From: Rhizobium sophorae | GTDB lineage: Bacteria; Pseudomonadota; Alphaproteobacteria; Rhizobiales; Rhizobiaceae | Assembly (NCBI RefSeq): GCF_013087515.1 | Contig: NZ_JABFCN010000009.1 | Location: 124,001-188,000 of the forward strand | Length of the DNA: 64,000 nt | Direction: 5' to 3' | Shown here: piece after piece, positions 54,784-63,502 of the stretch | Layout: each line of letters begins with the position of its first letter | How positions within the stretch are numbered: position 1 is the first letter of the stretch | Notes under the pieces: model-generated | Seen by the model: only the letters and a program-made list of their open reading frames with translations | What the model was told of the DNA's origin: nothing | Databases searched by the model: none | Translations under genes and position numbers: made by a program

Positions 54784-55671
54784 ATGCTGTCCCGCCACAC
54801 CCATCACGATGACCGCGCGCAGCTCGATCTGTTTCGGGCGTTGCCCGGCGATCTCGCGCCCCGCGACGCGCAGGACCTCATGGCCTATCCGTTCTTCTCG
54901 CTCGCCAAGTCGAAGCGCCTCGCGCCGATCGACTTTAAAGCGGGCTCGGTGAAGATCCGCGTCGAAGCCGTGCCCGAGCACGGCATGGCGACGATCTGGG
55001 ACGCGGACGTCCTGATCTGGGCGGCTTCGCAGATCGTCGAAGCCCGCGACGTCGGCCTACGCCCGTCGCGCCTGATGGCGACTACCCCCTATGAAATCTT
55101 GAACTTCATCGGCCGCGGCGCATCGCTGCGCGATTACGACCGCCTGAAGGCGGCACTCGACCGATTGCAATCGACCACGGTCGCGACCTCGATCCGCCAG
55201 CCGACCGAACGGCGGATGCACCGCTTCTCTTGGATCAACGAATGGAAGGAGCGCGCCGACCATCGAGGACGTCCGCTCGGTCTCGAGCTGATCCTCCCCG
55301 ACTGGTTCTATGGCGCCGTCCTGGACGACGCGCTCGTGCTGACAATTGACCGAAACTATTTCGGTCTCACGGGCGGCCTGGAGCGCTGGCTCTACCGCCT
55401 GGTGCGCAAGCACGGCGGCAAACAAGAGTTCGGCTGGAGCTTCGACTTCCCGCACCTCCACGCGAAATCCGGCAGTCTCTCACCGCTCAAGCACTTCGCC
55501 TACGACCTGCGCGACATCGTCCGCCGCCAGCCGCTGCCGGGCTACCGGCTCACCATCGAGCAATGCCTCGGCGGTCCGGAAATCCTGTCCTTCGTACCCA
55601 CCGATCCCGACGCGCTCGGCATCCCGCGCCGCCGTCGCCGCTCGTCAACTCGCCCTGGGGATAAGCTGTGA
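54784..55671 (+). CDS. repA: Replication initiator protein A
   Basis: A 295-residue RepA-type initiator: MAYPFFSLAKSKRLAPIDF, ATIWDADVLIWAASQIVEA, TPYEILNFIGRG, RHRFSWINEWKE-like MHRFSWINEWKERADHRGRPLGLELILPDWFYGAVLD, LERWLYRLVRKHGG. It binds an origin and starts plasmid-like replication of the excised circle. Three iteron-like repeats begin 6 bases after its stop, and parA follows. Confidence 0.93.
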   Translation: MLSRHTHHDDRAQLDLFRALPGDLAPRDAQDLMAYPFFSLAKSKRLAPIDFKAGSVKIRVEAVPEHGMATIWDADVLIWAASQIVEARDVGLRPSRLMATTPYEILNFIGRGASLRDYDRLKAALDRLQSTTVATSIRQPTERRMHRFSWINEWKERADHRGRPLGLELILPDWFYGAVLDDALVLTIDRNYFGLTGGLERWLYRLVRKHGGKQEFGWSFDFPHLHAKSGSLSPLKHFAYDLRDIVRRQPLPGYRLTIEQCLGGPEILSFVPTDPDALGIPRRRRRSSTRPGDKL

Positions 55672-55677
55672 ATAGTC

Positions 55678-55743
55678 TCGTGCTATCAGGGACCGGCACT
55701 GTCGTGCCATCGGGGACCGGACTCTCGTGCTATCGGGGACCGG
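55678..55743 (+). repeat. Three iterons downstream of repA (putative origin)
   Basis: A 19-nt unit TCGTGCYATCRGGGACCGG occurs at 55678, 55702 and 55725 (spacing 24 and 23 bases). The copies differ at two positions. Helically phased direct repeats next to repA are the hallmark of an iteron origin. The AT-rich stretch at about 55790-55830 could be the unwinding region. Confidence 0.85.
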
Positions 55744-55879
55744 AATCGCCTATTCATCATGCTGAATCAGCCGCTTGCAGGCCCCGTAACTTATCTAACC
55801 TAGATTCCTTCGGAATCTTTCTAACGGAACCCGCTTTCTCGCGCCGTGTGGACGAGTCCCCTTTTCCCGGGAGACCGTC

Positions 55880-56518
55880 ATGATCGTCGCTCTCCTCAAC
55901 CAGAAGGGCGGCGTCGGCAAGACGACGCTGGCGCTGCATCTCGCTGGCGAATGGGCTCGACATGGGCAGCGCGTCACGTTGATCGACGCCGACCCACAGG
56001 GCTCGGCGCTGGACTGGTCGCAGCAACGCAGCCGGGAGGGATTGCAGCGGCTCTTCGGCGTCGTCGGCCTGGCGCGCGACACCCTGCATCGCGAAGCGCC
56101 CGAGCTGGCCCGTGACGCCGACCATGTCGTCATCGATGGGCCGCCACGCGTCGCCAGCCTCATGCGCTCGGCGCTGCTCGCCGCCGATCTCGTGCTGATC
56201 CCAGTGCAGCCGTCGCCGTTCGACGGCTGGGCGTCGGCCGAGATGCTGGCGCTGCTCGGCGAGGCGCGCATCTACCGTCCCGACCTTGCCGCGCGCTTCG
56301 TGCTGAACCGCTGCGCGGCGCGCACGGTGCTCGCCCGCGAAACCGCCGAGACGCTCGCCGACCACGACCCGTCTTTGCTCGCCACCACCATCGGTCAGCG
56401 CATCGTCTTCGCCGATGTCGTGCAGACCGGCCGGATCGCTGCTGAGCAGGACGAGGATAGTCCAGGTGCGCGCGAGATCGCCGCGTTCGCGGCCGAGGTG
56501 GCGAGGCTCGGCGCATGA
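55880..56518 (+). CDS. parA: ParA-family partition ATPase
   Basis: A 212-residue deviant-Walker ATPase: MIVALLNQKGGVGKTTLALH (Walker A'), LIDADPQGSALDWSQQR (A''), HVVIDGPPRVASLMRSAL (Walker B). It acts with a centromere-binding partner to stabilise the circular or replicating element. The next gene, an RHH protein overlapping it by 4 bases, is the likely partner. Confidence 0.95.
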   Translation: MIVALLNQKGGVGKTTLALHLAGEWARHGQRVTLIDADPQGSALDWSQQRSREGLQRLFGVVGLARDTLHREAPELARDADHVVIDGPPRVASLMRSALLAADLVLIPVQPSPFDGWASAEMLALLGEARIYRPDLAARFVLNRCAARTVLARETAETLADHDPSLLATTIGQRIVFADVVQTGRIAAEQDEDSPGAREIAAFAAEVARLGA

Positions 56519-56769
56519 GCGAACGATCCCCCAACCGCGGCTTCGCATCCCGACCAGGCGATCCGGAGAGTTGGATCAAGGCCCCCGATCGCCAGGCCCG
56601 GCAACCTCAAAGCGCCGACGACTTCTCGGCCAGGCTGACCATCGACGTCACCGCCGACATGCGCGGCCGGATCAAGATCGCGGCCTTCCAGCGCGGCCAG
56701 ACGGTCGCCGACATGCTCCGCGCGCTGTTCGAGCGCGAATTTCCACCAGCCCAAGGAGACGCTCAATGA
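56515..56769 (+). CDS. Ribbon-helix-helix-like ParB partner protein
   Basis: An 84-residue protein with an N-terminal basic tail and a C-terminal RHH-type segment: ARLTIDVTADMRGRIKIAAFQRGQTVADMLRALFEREF. The pattern (strand, helix, helix) fits centromere-binding proteins paired with small ParA. The ATG overlaps the parA stop (ATGA), and its own stop overlaps the next start. Confidence 0.85.
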   Translation: MSERSPNRGFASRPGDPESWIKAPDRQARQPQSADDFSARLTIDVTADMRGRIKIAAFQRGQTVADMLRALFEREFPPAQGDAQ

Positions 56770-57284
56770 CCGGCCTTGCCGCCGCATCCGCGCGCCCCGG
56801 CCGCGCCCTTCATGCGCCGCCGGAAGATCTCACCCAGGTCGAACTGGTCTGGATCGAGAAGCAGATCGAACACTGGATCCGCTTCGGCCGCGAGGTCCGC
56901 GAACAGGTCCTCGACCGACGCCGCCGCATCCTCTTTTTCCCTCCCGGCGTGACCTTCGCGCTGGTGCGCTGGGCCGCGAACGAGCACGGCACCGTGCTCT
57001 CCCGGCTCGACATTCTGCGCGCGGTCGCTTCCGGCGAACCCTGCCAGACGCTCCCGGCCGTAACGCCTGGCGGCGACATCCTGCTACGGGTCGATGGCTG
57101 GCCGAAAGTGGAGCGCATCCTCCAACTCATCGACGCGGTCGAGGCCATCGGCATCGATCCAGTTGATGTCTCGCCCGATCACTGGCGGCACGTCCATAAC
57201 CGCCTGACGGCCGGCGAGACGCCGCGCAGCTACACGATGCAGCGCCATCGCGCCTTCCTTCTCCGCCGGGAGATTGGCGCATGA
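56766..57284 (+). CDS. DUF2840 domain-containing protein
   Basis: A 172-residue protein with the DUF2840 pattern: LTQVELVWIEKQIEHWIRFGREVREQVLDRRRRILFFPPG, then EHGTVLSRLDILRAV and GGDILLRVDGWPKVERIL. It is constant in this ICE backbone between parA and traF; the function is unknown. Overlapping start and stop codons on both sides (ATGA) show one co-translated block. Confidence 0.9.
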   Translation: MTGLAAASARPGRALHAPPEDLTQVELVWIEKQIEHWIRFGREVREQVLDRRRRILFFPPGVTFALVRWAANEHGTVLSRLDILRAVASGEPCQTLPAVTPGGDILLRVDGWPKVERILQLIDAVEAIGIDPVDVSPDHWRHVHNRLTAGETPRSYTMQRHRAFLLRREIGA

Positions 57285-57826
57285 GCCGGCTCGGCTACGC
57301 CATCACCACGACGGCCGCCGTGTCGTTGCTGGGCATTCTGTCGCTCGTTTCCTTCGCGCCGAAGCTGATCTGGAACGCGTCGGCCAGCACGCCCATTGGC
57401 CTCTACTCCATCGAGCCGGACCGGTCGCAGGACGTCACCGATCTGGTCGCCGTGAATGCGCCCGAGCCGCTCGCGAGCTTCCTTGCTGAGGGCGGTTATC
57501 TGCCGCGCGGCGTGCCGCTGATGAAGCGCGTCGTGGCGCTTCCTGGCCAGCGGGTTTGCAGGACGGGCCTCGCGATCACCGTCGACGCCGTGCCACTCGG
57601 CGAGGCGCTGGATCGCGACCGCCACGGCAATCCGCTGCCCGTCTGGCAGGGCTGCCGCGTCGTCGCCGAGGGCGAGCTGTTCCTGATGAACTGGGAAGTC
57701 CGCGACAGCCTCGACGGCCGCTACTTCGGACCGCTGCCGGCCTCCGCCGTGATCGGCCGGGCCATCCCTCTCTACACCGACGAGGACGGCGATGGCCGCT
57801 TCGTCTGGCGCGCGCCGACGCGGTGA
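57281..57826 (+). CDS. traF: S26-family signal peptidase TraF
   Basis: A 181-residue membrane protease. An N-terminal transmembrane segment (TTAAVSLLGILSLVSFAP) is followed by the catalytic Ser in SASTPIGLYSIE and the general-base Lys in PLMKRVVALPGQRVC, with SLDGRYFGPLPASAVIGRA as the typical domain III. In conjugative systems TraF processes the TrbC pilin, which fits a Trb-type system. Confidence 0.94.
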   Translation: MSRLGYAITTTAAVSLLGILSLVSFAPKLIWNASASTPIGLYSIEPDRSQDVTDLVAVNAPEPLASFLAEGGYLPRGVPLMKRVVALPGQRVCRTGLAITVDAVPLGEALDRDRHGNPLPVWQGCRVVAEGELFLMNWEVRDSLDGRYFGPLPASAVIGRAIPLYTDEDGDGRFVWRAPTR

Positions 57827-57871
57827 CGGCGAGCCCATGCCCAACCTCACCGCAATCTGAAGGAGGAAATC

Positions 57872-58219
57872 ATGTCTCTGATCGGTCAATTCACCCGCGA
57901 CGATGGTGGCTTCATCGGCCACTTGGAAACACTCCTGCTGCAGCAGGACATCATCATCATTCCGGCCGAGCCGTCCGATGCCGAGAATGCGCCGGATTTT
58001 CGCGTCCATATCTTCGACAGTATGAACAACGAACCCCGAGCCGAACTCGGCGCGGGTTGGAAGCGCACCGGTGAGAAGGCCGGAGAGTACGTCGCGCTGC
58101 AGCTCGACGATCCATGCTTCCCGCAGCCGATCCGCGCTAATCTGTTCCAGTCGGCCGACGACAAGTCCGCCTGGGGCCTGCACTGGAACCGCCCGCCCAA
58201 GCGCGGCGAGCGGGACTGA
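57872..58219 (+). CDS. DUF736 domain-containing protein (second copy)
   Basis: A 115-residue protein: MSLIGQFTRDDGGFIGHLETLLLQQDIIIIPAEP, then RAELGAGWKRTGEKAGEYVALQLDDPCFPQPIRANLF. It is clearly diverged from the DUF736 protein at 52345, sharing the GAxWKR and LxLDDPxFxxPIxANLF pattern. AGGAGGAA lies before the ATG. Function unknown. Confidence 0.92.
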   Translation: MSLIGQFTRDDGGFIGHLETLLLQQDIIIIPAEPSDAENAPDFRVHIFDSMNNEPRAELGAGWKRTGEKAGEYVALQLDDPCFPQPIRANLFQSADDKSAWGLHWNRPPKRGERD

Positions 58220-58222
58220 GCG

Positions 58223-58987
58223 ATGCCGGTCCACCGCCATCGCGCTGTTGTCGGACGGTTTCCCACCGTCCGGCACACAGTCTTCCTTCTCCTTTCCGGC
58301 CTGTTCACCGGCCTGTCGTCGACCGTTCCGGCCGCCGCACAAGACGCATCGGTGGAGCGCGCATCACCTAGCGATCCCTATGCTGGTCATATCACCGACG
58401 CAGCGCGCCGGTTCGGCATTCCGGAGGCGTGGATTCGAGCCGTCATGCGCGTCGAAAGCCGCGGTGATGTGCGCGCGATCTCGCCCGAGGGCGCGATAGG
58501 CCTGATGCAGATCATGCCAGCGACGTGGCGCGATTTGCGCGCTCGACATGGTCTCGGCGGCGATCCCTACGACCCACGCGACAACATCATGGCGGGCGCT
58601 GCGTATCTGCGCGAGATGCACGATCGCTACGGTTCGCCCGGCTTTCTGGCGGCCTACAATGCTGGTCCCGGGCGCTATGAGGAATATCGCACGACGGGTC
58701 GCACATTGCCGGCCGAAACGCGCGCCTATGTCGCCGCTCTCGCACCGATCATCGGTGGCGGCGATCTTGCTGCCCCCATCACGGTAGCGACCGCCGATCC
58801 GCTCGCCTGGACCCGTGCGCCGCTCTTCATCGTGCAGGTCGATAGCAGGCCGCGTGCAGATCAGCAGCATGCGGACGCCGATCCGGCTACACCATCTGCG
58901 GCAGAGTCCGCGGCCGATCCGGCACAACCTGCACTGCGATCGGACGGCCTTTTCGTGATGCGTTCCGATAGTGCGGGGCCGCGATGA
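58223..58987 (+). CDS. Lytic transglycosylase
   Basis: A 254-residue exported muramidase. A signal sequence near residues 15-40 is followed by the SLT domain: AWIRAVMRVESRGDVRAISPEG, with catalytic Glu in the ESRGD motif, then GLMQIMPATW, DNIMAGAAYLREM and LAAYNAGPGRYEEY. It opens peptidoglycan for the mating apparatus (VirB1/TrbN-like role). It lies just before the candidate oriT and relaxase. Confidence 0.94.
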   Translation: MPVHRHRAVVGRFPTVRHTVFLLLSGLFTGLSSTVPAAAQDASVERASPSDPYAGHITDAARRFGIPEAWIRAVMRVESRGDVRAISPEGAIGLMQIMPATWRDLRARHGLGGDPYDPRDNIMAGAAYLREMHDRYGSPGFLAAYNAGPGRYEEYRTTGRTLPAETRAYVAALAPIIGGGDLAAPITVATADPLAWTRAPLFIVQVDSRPRADQQHADADPATPSAAESAADPAQPALRSDGLFVMRSDSAGPR

Positions 58988-59071
58988 TGGGCTTCGCACT
59001 CTCTGCGGCATTGTCGGGCTCTGGCGTAGAATTGGCGTCAGAAGTGGGAAAAGCAGTCACCACAACCGCAC

Positions 59072-59115
59072 GATGGCAGGATAAAGGGCCGCGATGTGCG
59101 GCCTTGTGCGGTTGT
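59072..59115. other. Nested inverted repeat upstream of the relaxase (candidate oriT)
   Basis: ACAACCGCAC (59072-59081) and GTGCGGTTGT (59106-59115) are perfect inverted repeats. Between them lies a second perfect hairpin, GGCCGC (59087-59092) with GCGGCC (59098-59103). The structure sits 117 bases before the relaxase start, in a 244-base gap with no convincing gene. That is where oriT is expected. No nic site can be assigned from sequence. Confidence 0.6.
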
Positions 59116-59231
59116 AGTTTTTCAAGGGGTTATGGCGCCTTTGCGCGAGGTGCGCCTGATCGGCGCAGCCTGCGCGCGCGGCGCTTGCCCAACGATTTCC
59201 TCGGCTTTGCGCGATGTGCGGGGCCACGCCC

Positions 59232-60971
59232 ATGAGCACCGAGGACGATTTCCGCATCCGGCCGGGCCGCATCCGCTCGACGCGCGCGCAACAAGTCAGA
59301 CCCTTCATCGCGCAGGCGCTCGCCGCCGCGCAGAAGGCCGGCGGCGCGGTATCCCGGCAAGGAAGGATCGGGCCGGGCAACCGCTCGCGCTTCGGCCGCG
59401 GCCAGCGCGCGGCTGTGCAGGCCAACCGCCTGCTGACCGCCCGCTCGCGGGGCGCCGTCGTCAAGGCGCGGGTCGTGCGTCAGGGCGGACGCAACGCGCC
59501 GCTCGCCACCCACCTCAATTACCTCCGCCGCGAAGGCGTGACCCGGGATGGAGAGAAGGCCCGGCTGTTCGGTCCAGACGGGGATGACGCCGATCCCAAG
59601 GCGTTCGCGGAGCGGTGCGAGGACGACCGCCACCATTTCCGGTTCATCGTGTCGCCCGACGACGCGGTGGAGATGGCCGACCTCAAAGAGTTCACCCGCG
59701 AGCTGGTCGGGCAGATGGAGAAGGATCTCGGCACAAGGCTCGACTGGGTCGCCGTCGATCACTGGAACACCGAGCATCCGCATGTGCATTTGATCATGCG
59801 CGGCGTCCGCGACGACGGCGAGAATCTCGTCATCTCGCGTGACTACATCAAGGAGGGCATGCGCGACCGGGCACGCGATCTCATCACGCAGGAGCTGGGG
59901 CCGCGCACCGATCTGGAAATCCGTCGCACCATCGAGCGCCAGATCGAGTCCGAGCGCTGGACCAATCTCGATCGCCAGCTCGCGCGCGACGCCTACAGGA
60001 CCGGCGTCGTTGATCTCGCCCCGCATCCCGACCGGCAACCGGATGAATTCCACGCCCTGAAGGTCGGGCGGCTGCGCAAGCTCCAAGGCCTTGGCCTTGC
60101 CGACGAGATCGGCCCCGGCCAATGGACGATCTCGGAGAAGGCCGAGGCGACGCTGCGCGAGCTCGGCGAGCGCGGCGATATCATCAAGCGCATGTACCGT
60201 GCGCTGACCGACCGCGGCATCGAGCGCGGCGCGGCGACCTATGTCCTGGCCGGCGAAAGCCTGAACGACCCCGTTGTCGGCCGGCTGGTGACGCGAGGTC
60301 TCGACGACGAACTCAAGGGCACGGCCTATGCCGTCGTCGACGGGGTCGATGGCCGCACCCACCACATCAAGCTACCCGACCTCGAGGCCGCGGGCGACGG
60401 CGCACCGGGCGCGATCGTTGAACTGCGCAAGTTCGACGACGCGCGGGGGAAGCGGCGCGTCGCGCTTGCCGTCCGCTCGGATCTGGACATCTCTGCCCAG
60501 GTCACCGCGACCGGCGCGACCTGGCTCGACCGGCAGGCGATCGCCCGCGATCCCGTTGCGCTCGGCGGCGGCGGCTTCGGCGCGGAGGTTCGCCAGGCAA
60601 TGGACAGACGGGCCGAGCATCTCGTCGGCCAGGGCCTCGCCAAGCGGCAAACGCGCGGCGTCAGTTTCTCGCCGGGGCTGATTGACACGCTGCGGCAGCG
60701 CGAGGTGGAGGCCCTTGGCGAAAAGCTCGCGGCCGAGACCGGCCGACAATTCTCGAAGGCCGGAACGGGCGAGTATGTGGCGGGCACCTATCGCCAGCGC
60801 TTCGCGCTCGCGTCGGGCCGCTTCGCCATGATCGACGACGGCCTCGGCTTCCAGCTCGTGCCCTGGTCGCCATCCCTCGAACGCCAGCTCGGTCAGCACG
60901 TCTCCGGCGTGTCGCGCGGCGCCGGCGGTGTCGACTGGAGCTTCGGCCGCAACCGCGGGCTCGGCATGTAG
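59232..60971 (+). CDS. Relaxase (VirD2/RlxS-like, HUH nuclease, DUF3363 type)
   Basis: A 579-residue relaxase. Near residues 160-190 the metal site reads DHWNTEHPHVHLIMRG, with His182, His184 and His186 forming the three-His HUH motif. A DUF3363 C-terminal part follows (YVLAGESLNDPVVGRLVTRGL; SAQVTATGATWLDRQAI; RFAMIDDGLGFQLVPWSPSLE). It should nick oriT and pilot the strand to the coupling protein. The catalytic Tyr near the N-terminus is not obvious; candidates are few, such as that in HLNYLRR. The start at 59232 is preferred over 59214. Confidence 0.93.
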   Translation: MSTEDDFRIRPGRIRSTRAQQVRPFIAQALAAAQKAGGAVSRQGRIGPGNRSRFGRGQRAAVQANRLLTARSRGAVVKARVVRQGGRNAPLATHLNYLRREGVTRDGEKARLFGPDGDDADPKAFAERCEDDRHHFRFIVSPDDAVEMADLKEFTRELVGQMEKDLGTRLDWVAVDHWNTEHPHVHLIMRGVRDDGENLVISRDYIKEGMRDRARDLITQELGPRTDLEIRRTIERQIESERWTNLDRQLARDAYRTGVVDLAPHPDRQPDEFHALKVGRLRKLQGLGLADEIGPGQWTISEKAEATLRELGERGDIIKRMYRALTDRGIERGAATYVLAGESLNDPVVGRLVTRGLDDELKGTAYAVVDGVDGRTHHIKLPDLEAAGDGAPGAIVELRKFDDARGKRRVALAVRSDLDISAQVTATGATWLDRQAIARDPVALGGGGFGAEVRQAMDRRAEHLVGQGLAKRQTRGVSFSPGLIDTLRQREVEALGEKLAAETGRQFSKAGTGEYVAGTYRQRFALASGRFAMIDDGLGFQLVPWSPSLERQLGQHVSGVSRGAGGVDWSFGRNRGLGM

Positions 60972-60996
60972 CCCAATCAAGAAAGGAGTGCCCGCC

Positions 60997-62982
60997 ATGT
61001 CGGCGACCAAAATCCTCTGGGGTCAGATCCTCACTGTCGGCTTGATCGTCCTGATGACGACTTGGACGGCGACGCAGTGGACGGCCTACCGTCTCGGCTT
61101 CCAGCCGCAGCTCGGCCTCCCTTGGTTCGAGCTGGCCGGCTGGCCGATCTATTATCCGCCGGCCTTCTTCTGGTGGTGGTACTTCTACGATGCCTATGCG
61201 CCGCCGATCTTCGTCGAGGGCGCCTATATCGCAGCGTCGGGCGGTTTTATCTCGATCGCCGTTGCCATCGGCATGTCGGTCTGGCGGGCACGTGAAGCGA
61301 ATAACGTCGAGACCTATGGCTCGGCACGCTGGGCGCGGGATGACGAGGTGAAGGCCGCCGGCCTGCTCGGTCCCGATGGCGTGGTGCTCGGCAAGCTCGA
61401 TCGCGACTATCTGCGCCATGACGGCCCCGAGCATGTGCTGTGCTTCGCCCCGACCCGCTCCGGCAAGGGCGTGGGCCTGGTCGTGCCGTCGCTGCTGACC
61501 TGGCCGGGCTCGGCGATCGTCCACGATATCAAGGGCGAGAACTGGACGCTGACGGCGGGCTTCCGCTCAAAGCATGGCCGCGTCCTGCTGTTCGATCCGA
61601 CCAACCCGAAGTCAGCCGCCTATAACCCGCTGCTCGAGGTGCGCCGTGGCGAGTGGGAGGTCCGCGACGTTCAGAACATCGCCGACATCCTAGTTGACCC
61701 GGAAGGCAGCCTCGAAAAGCGCAATCACTGGGAAAAGACCAGTCACGCGCTGCTGGTCGGCGCGATCCTCCATGTCCTCTATGCCGAGGCCGACAAGACC
61801 CTCGCCGGCGTCGCCGCCTTCCTCTCCGATCCAAAGCGGCCGATCGAGTCGACGTTGGCGGCGATGATGAAGACAGCGCATCTCGGCGAAGCGGGTCCGC
61901 ATCCCGTCATCGCCAGCGCCGCACGCGAGCTGCTGAACAAATCGGACAACGAACGCAGCGGCGTGCTTTCGACTGCGATGTCGTTCCTCGGCCTCTACCG
62001 CGATCCCGTCGTCGCCGAGGTGACCCGACGCTGCGACTGGCGCATCGCAGATGTCGTCGGCGGCAAGCGGCCATCGACGCTTTACCTCGTGGTTCCGCCC
62101 TCGGACATCAACCGGACAAAGCCGCTGATCCGCCTGATCCTCAATCAGGTCGGCCGTCGCCTCACGGAGGACCTGCAGGCAAAGGGCGGCCGACACCGCC
62201 TGCTGCTCATGCTGGACGAGTTTCCGGCGCTCGGACGGCTCGACTTCTTCGAGTCCGCGCTGGCGTTTATGGCGGGCTACGGCCTCAAAAGCTTCCTGAT
62301 CGCCCAGTCGCTGAACCAAATCGAGAGGGCCTATGGGCCTAACAATTCGATCCTCGACAACTGCCATGTCCGGGTCAGCTTTGCGACCAACGACGAGCGA
62401 ACCGCCAAGCGCGTGTCGGACGCGCTCGGCACCGCGACCGAGATGCGGGCGATGAAGAACTATGCCGGCCATCGGCTTTCGCCCTGGCTCGGCCACATGA
62501 TGGTGTCGCGGTCGGAAACCGCCAGACAGTTGCTCACGCCCGGCGAGATCATGCAGCTTCCGCCCTCCGACGAGATCGTCATGGTCGCAGGCACGCCGCC
62601 GATCCGGGCGAAGAAGGCGAGGTATTACGAGGATCGCCGCTTCCAGGACCGAGTGCTGCCGCCTCCAAAGATCACCAAGCCGGATGGGGCCTCGTCCGAT
62701 GACTGGAGCAAGCTGGCGTTGCCGCCGTCGCCAGAAATCCTGACGGTCACGGCGGGGATCGACCCAGATGAGGAGGACACGACCGATTCCGAGCGCCGCC
62801 GCCAGCCCGAGCTGAGCCACGTGCAGCCGATCGCCAAAGTGGCGCCGATCGAGAACGAGTTCGAGATCGACCCGGCGGACGACGCGGATGACGACGCCGC
62901 GCGCCTCAGCCGGATAAACCAGAAAATGCGGCAGGTCGCCCGCCAGGCTTCGCTCGACCCGGGCGACGGCATCGAGCTTTAG
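60997..62982 (+). CDS. traG: Type IV secretion coupling protein TraG (VirD4-like)
   Basis: A 661-residue hexameric ATPase that delivers the relaxosome to the secretion channel. Two N-terminal transmembrane segments (residues 6-26 and about 50-95). Walker A is APTRSGKGVGLV and Walker B is LLLMLDEFPALG. The SLNQIERAYGPNNSILDNC and LLTPGEIMQLP blocks are typical of TraG/VirD4. AAGGAG lies 8 bases before the ATG. The CopG gene follows after 10 bases. Confidence 0.95.
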   Translation: MSATKILWGQILTVGLIVLMTTWTATQWTAYRLGFQPQLGLPWFELAGWPIYYPPAFFWWWYFYDAYAPPIFVEGAYIAASGGFISIAVAIGMSVWRAREANNVETYGSARWARDDEVKAAGLLGPDGVVLGKLDRDYLRHDGPEHVLCFAPTRSGKGVGLVVPSLLTWPGSAIVHDIKGENWTLTAGFRSKHGRVLLFDPTNPKSAAYNPLLEVRRGEWEVRDVQNIADILVDPEGSLEKRNHWEKTSHALLVGAILHVLYAEADKTLAGVAAFLSDPKRPIESTLAAMMKTAHLGEAGPHPVIASAARELLNKSDNERSGVLSTAMSFLGLYRDPVVAEVTRRCDWRIADVVGGKRPSTLYLVVPPSDINRTKPLIRLILNQVGRRLTEDLQAKGGRHRLLLMLDEFPALGRLDFFESALAFMAGYGLKSFLIAQSLNQIERAYGPNNSILDNCHVRVSFATNDERTAKRVSDALGTATEMRAMKNYAGHRLSPWLGHMMVSRSETARQLLTPGEIMQLPPSDEIVMVAGTPPIRAKKARYYEDRRFQDRVLPPPKITKPDGASSDDWSKLALPPSPEILTVTAGIDPDEEDTTDSERRRQPELSHVQPIAKVAPIENEFEIDPADDADDDAARLSRINQKMRQVARQASLDPGDGIEL

Positions 62983-62992
62983 GAGTGCCGCG

Positions 62993-63427
62993 ATGACGAA
63001 ATCCCCGAAGAAGCAGCGGCTCTCCGTCTATCTTGAGCCCGACGTCATGAAGGCGCTCTCCGCCCACGCGGCCAGGCGTGGTCACTCACTCTCGCTCGTC
63101 GCCGAGGCCGGCATCGCTTCCTTCCTGTCGCCCGACGCGGCTGAACGCCAGGAGGCAGCGATCACCAAGCGCCTCGACCAGATTGACCGACGTATGACCC
63201 GCATGGAGCGCGACGTCGGTATCGCCGTCGAGACGCTGGCCATCTTCGTCCGCTTCTGGCTGACCACGACGCCGGCCTTGCCCGAGCCTGCCGCTCAGGC
63301 CGCTCGAGCCAAGGCCGGCGAACGATACGAGGTGTTCATCGCGGCTCTGGGTCGTCGACTCGCGACCGGGCCGAAGCTCAGGCAGGAGATCTCGGAGGAC
63401 GTCGATCCGTCGCGCGACGCTGACTAG
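62993..63427 (+). CDS. CopG-family ribbon-helix-helix protein
   Basis: A 144-residue protein. The N-terminal RHH is seen as KKQRLSVYLEPDVMKALSAHAARRGHSLSLVAEAGIASFL, and an amphipathic/coiled middle (AITKRLDQIDRRMTRMERDVGIAVETLAIFVRFWL) suggests oligomerisation. This CopG gene normally lies between traG and trbB in Tn4371-like elements, and is likely a regulator of the transfer operon. Confidence 0.92.
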   Translation: MTKSPKKQRLSVYLEPDVMKALSAHAARRGHSLSLVAEAGIASFLSPDAAERQEAAITKRLDQIDRRMTRMERDVGIAVETLAIFVRFWLTTTPALPEPAAQAARAKAGERYEVFIAALGRRLATGPKLRQEISEDVDPSRDAD

Positions 63428-63502
63428 CGCAATCAGACCGAGCCTTGTTGATGCCGCGTTGCGGATCTACCACAACACGAATACCTGCTGTTGAGGTTCG
63501 TT

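Noticed and set aside
58984..59235. 83-residue frame starting on the transglycosylase stop (ATGATGG)
   Set aside because: Runs through the inverted repeats of the candidate oriT, becomes Arg-rich, and overlaps the relaxase start; the region is better explained as oriT.
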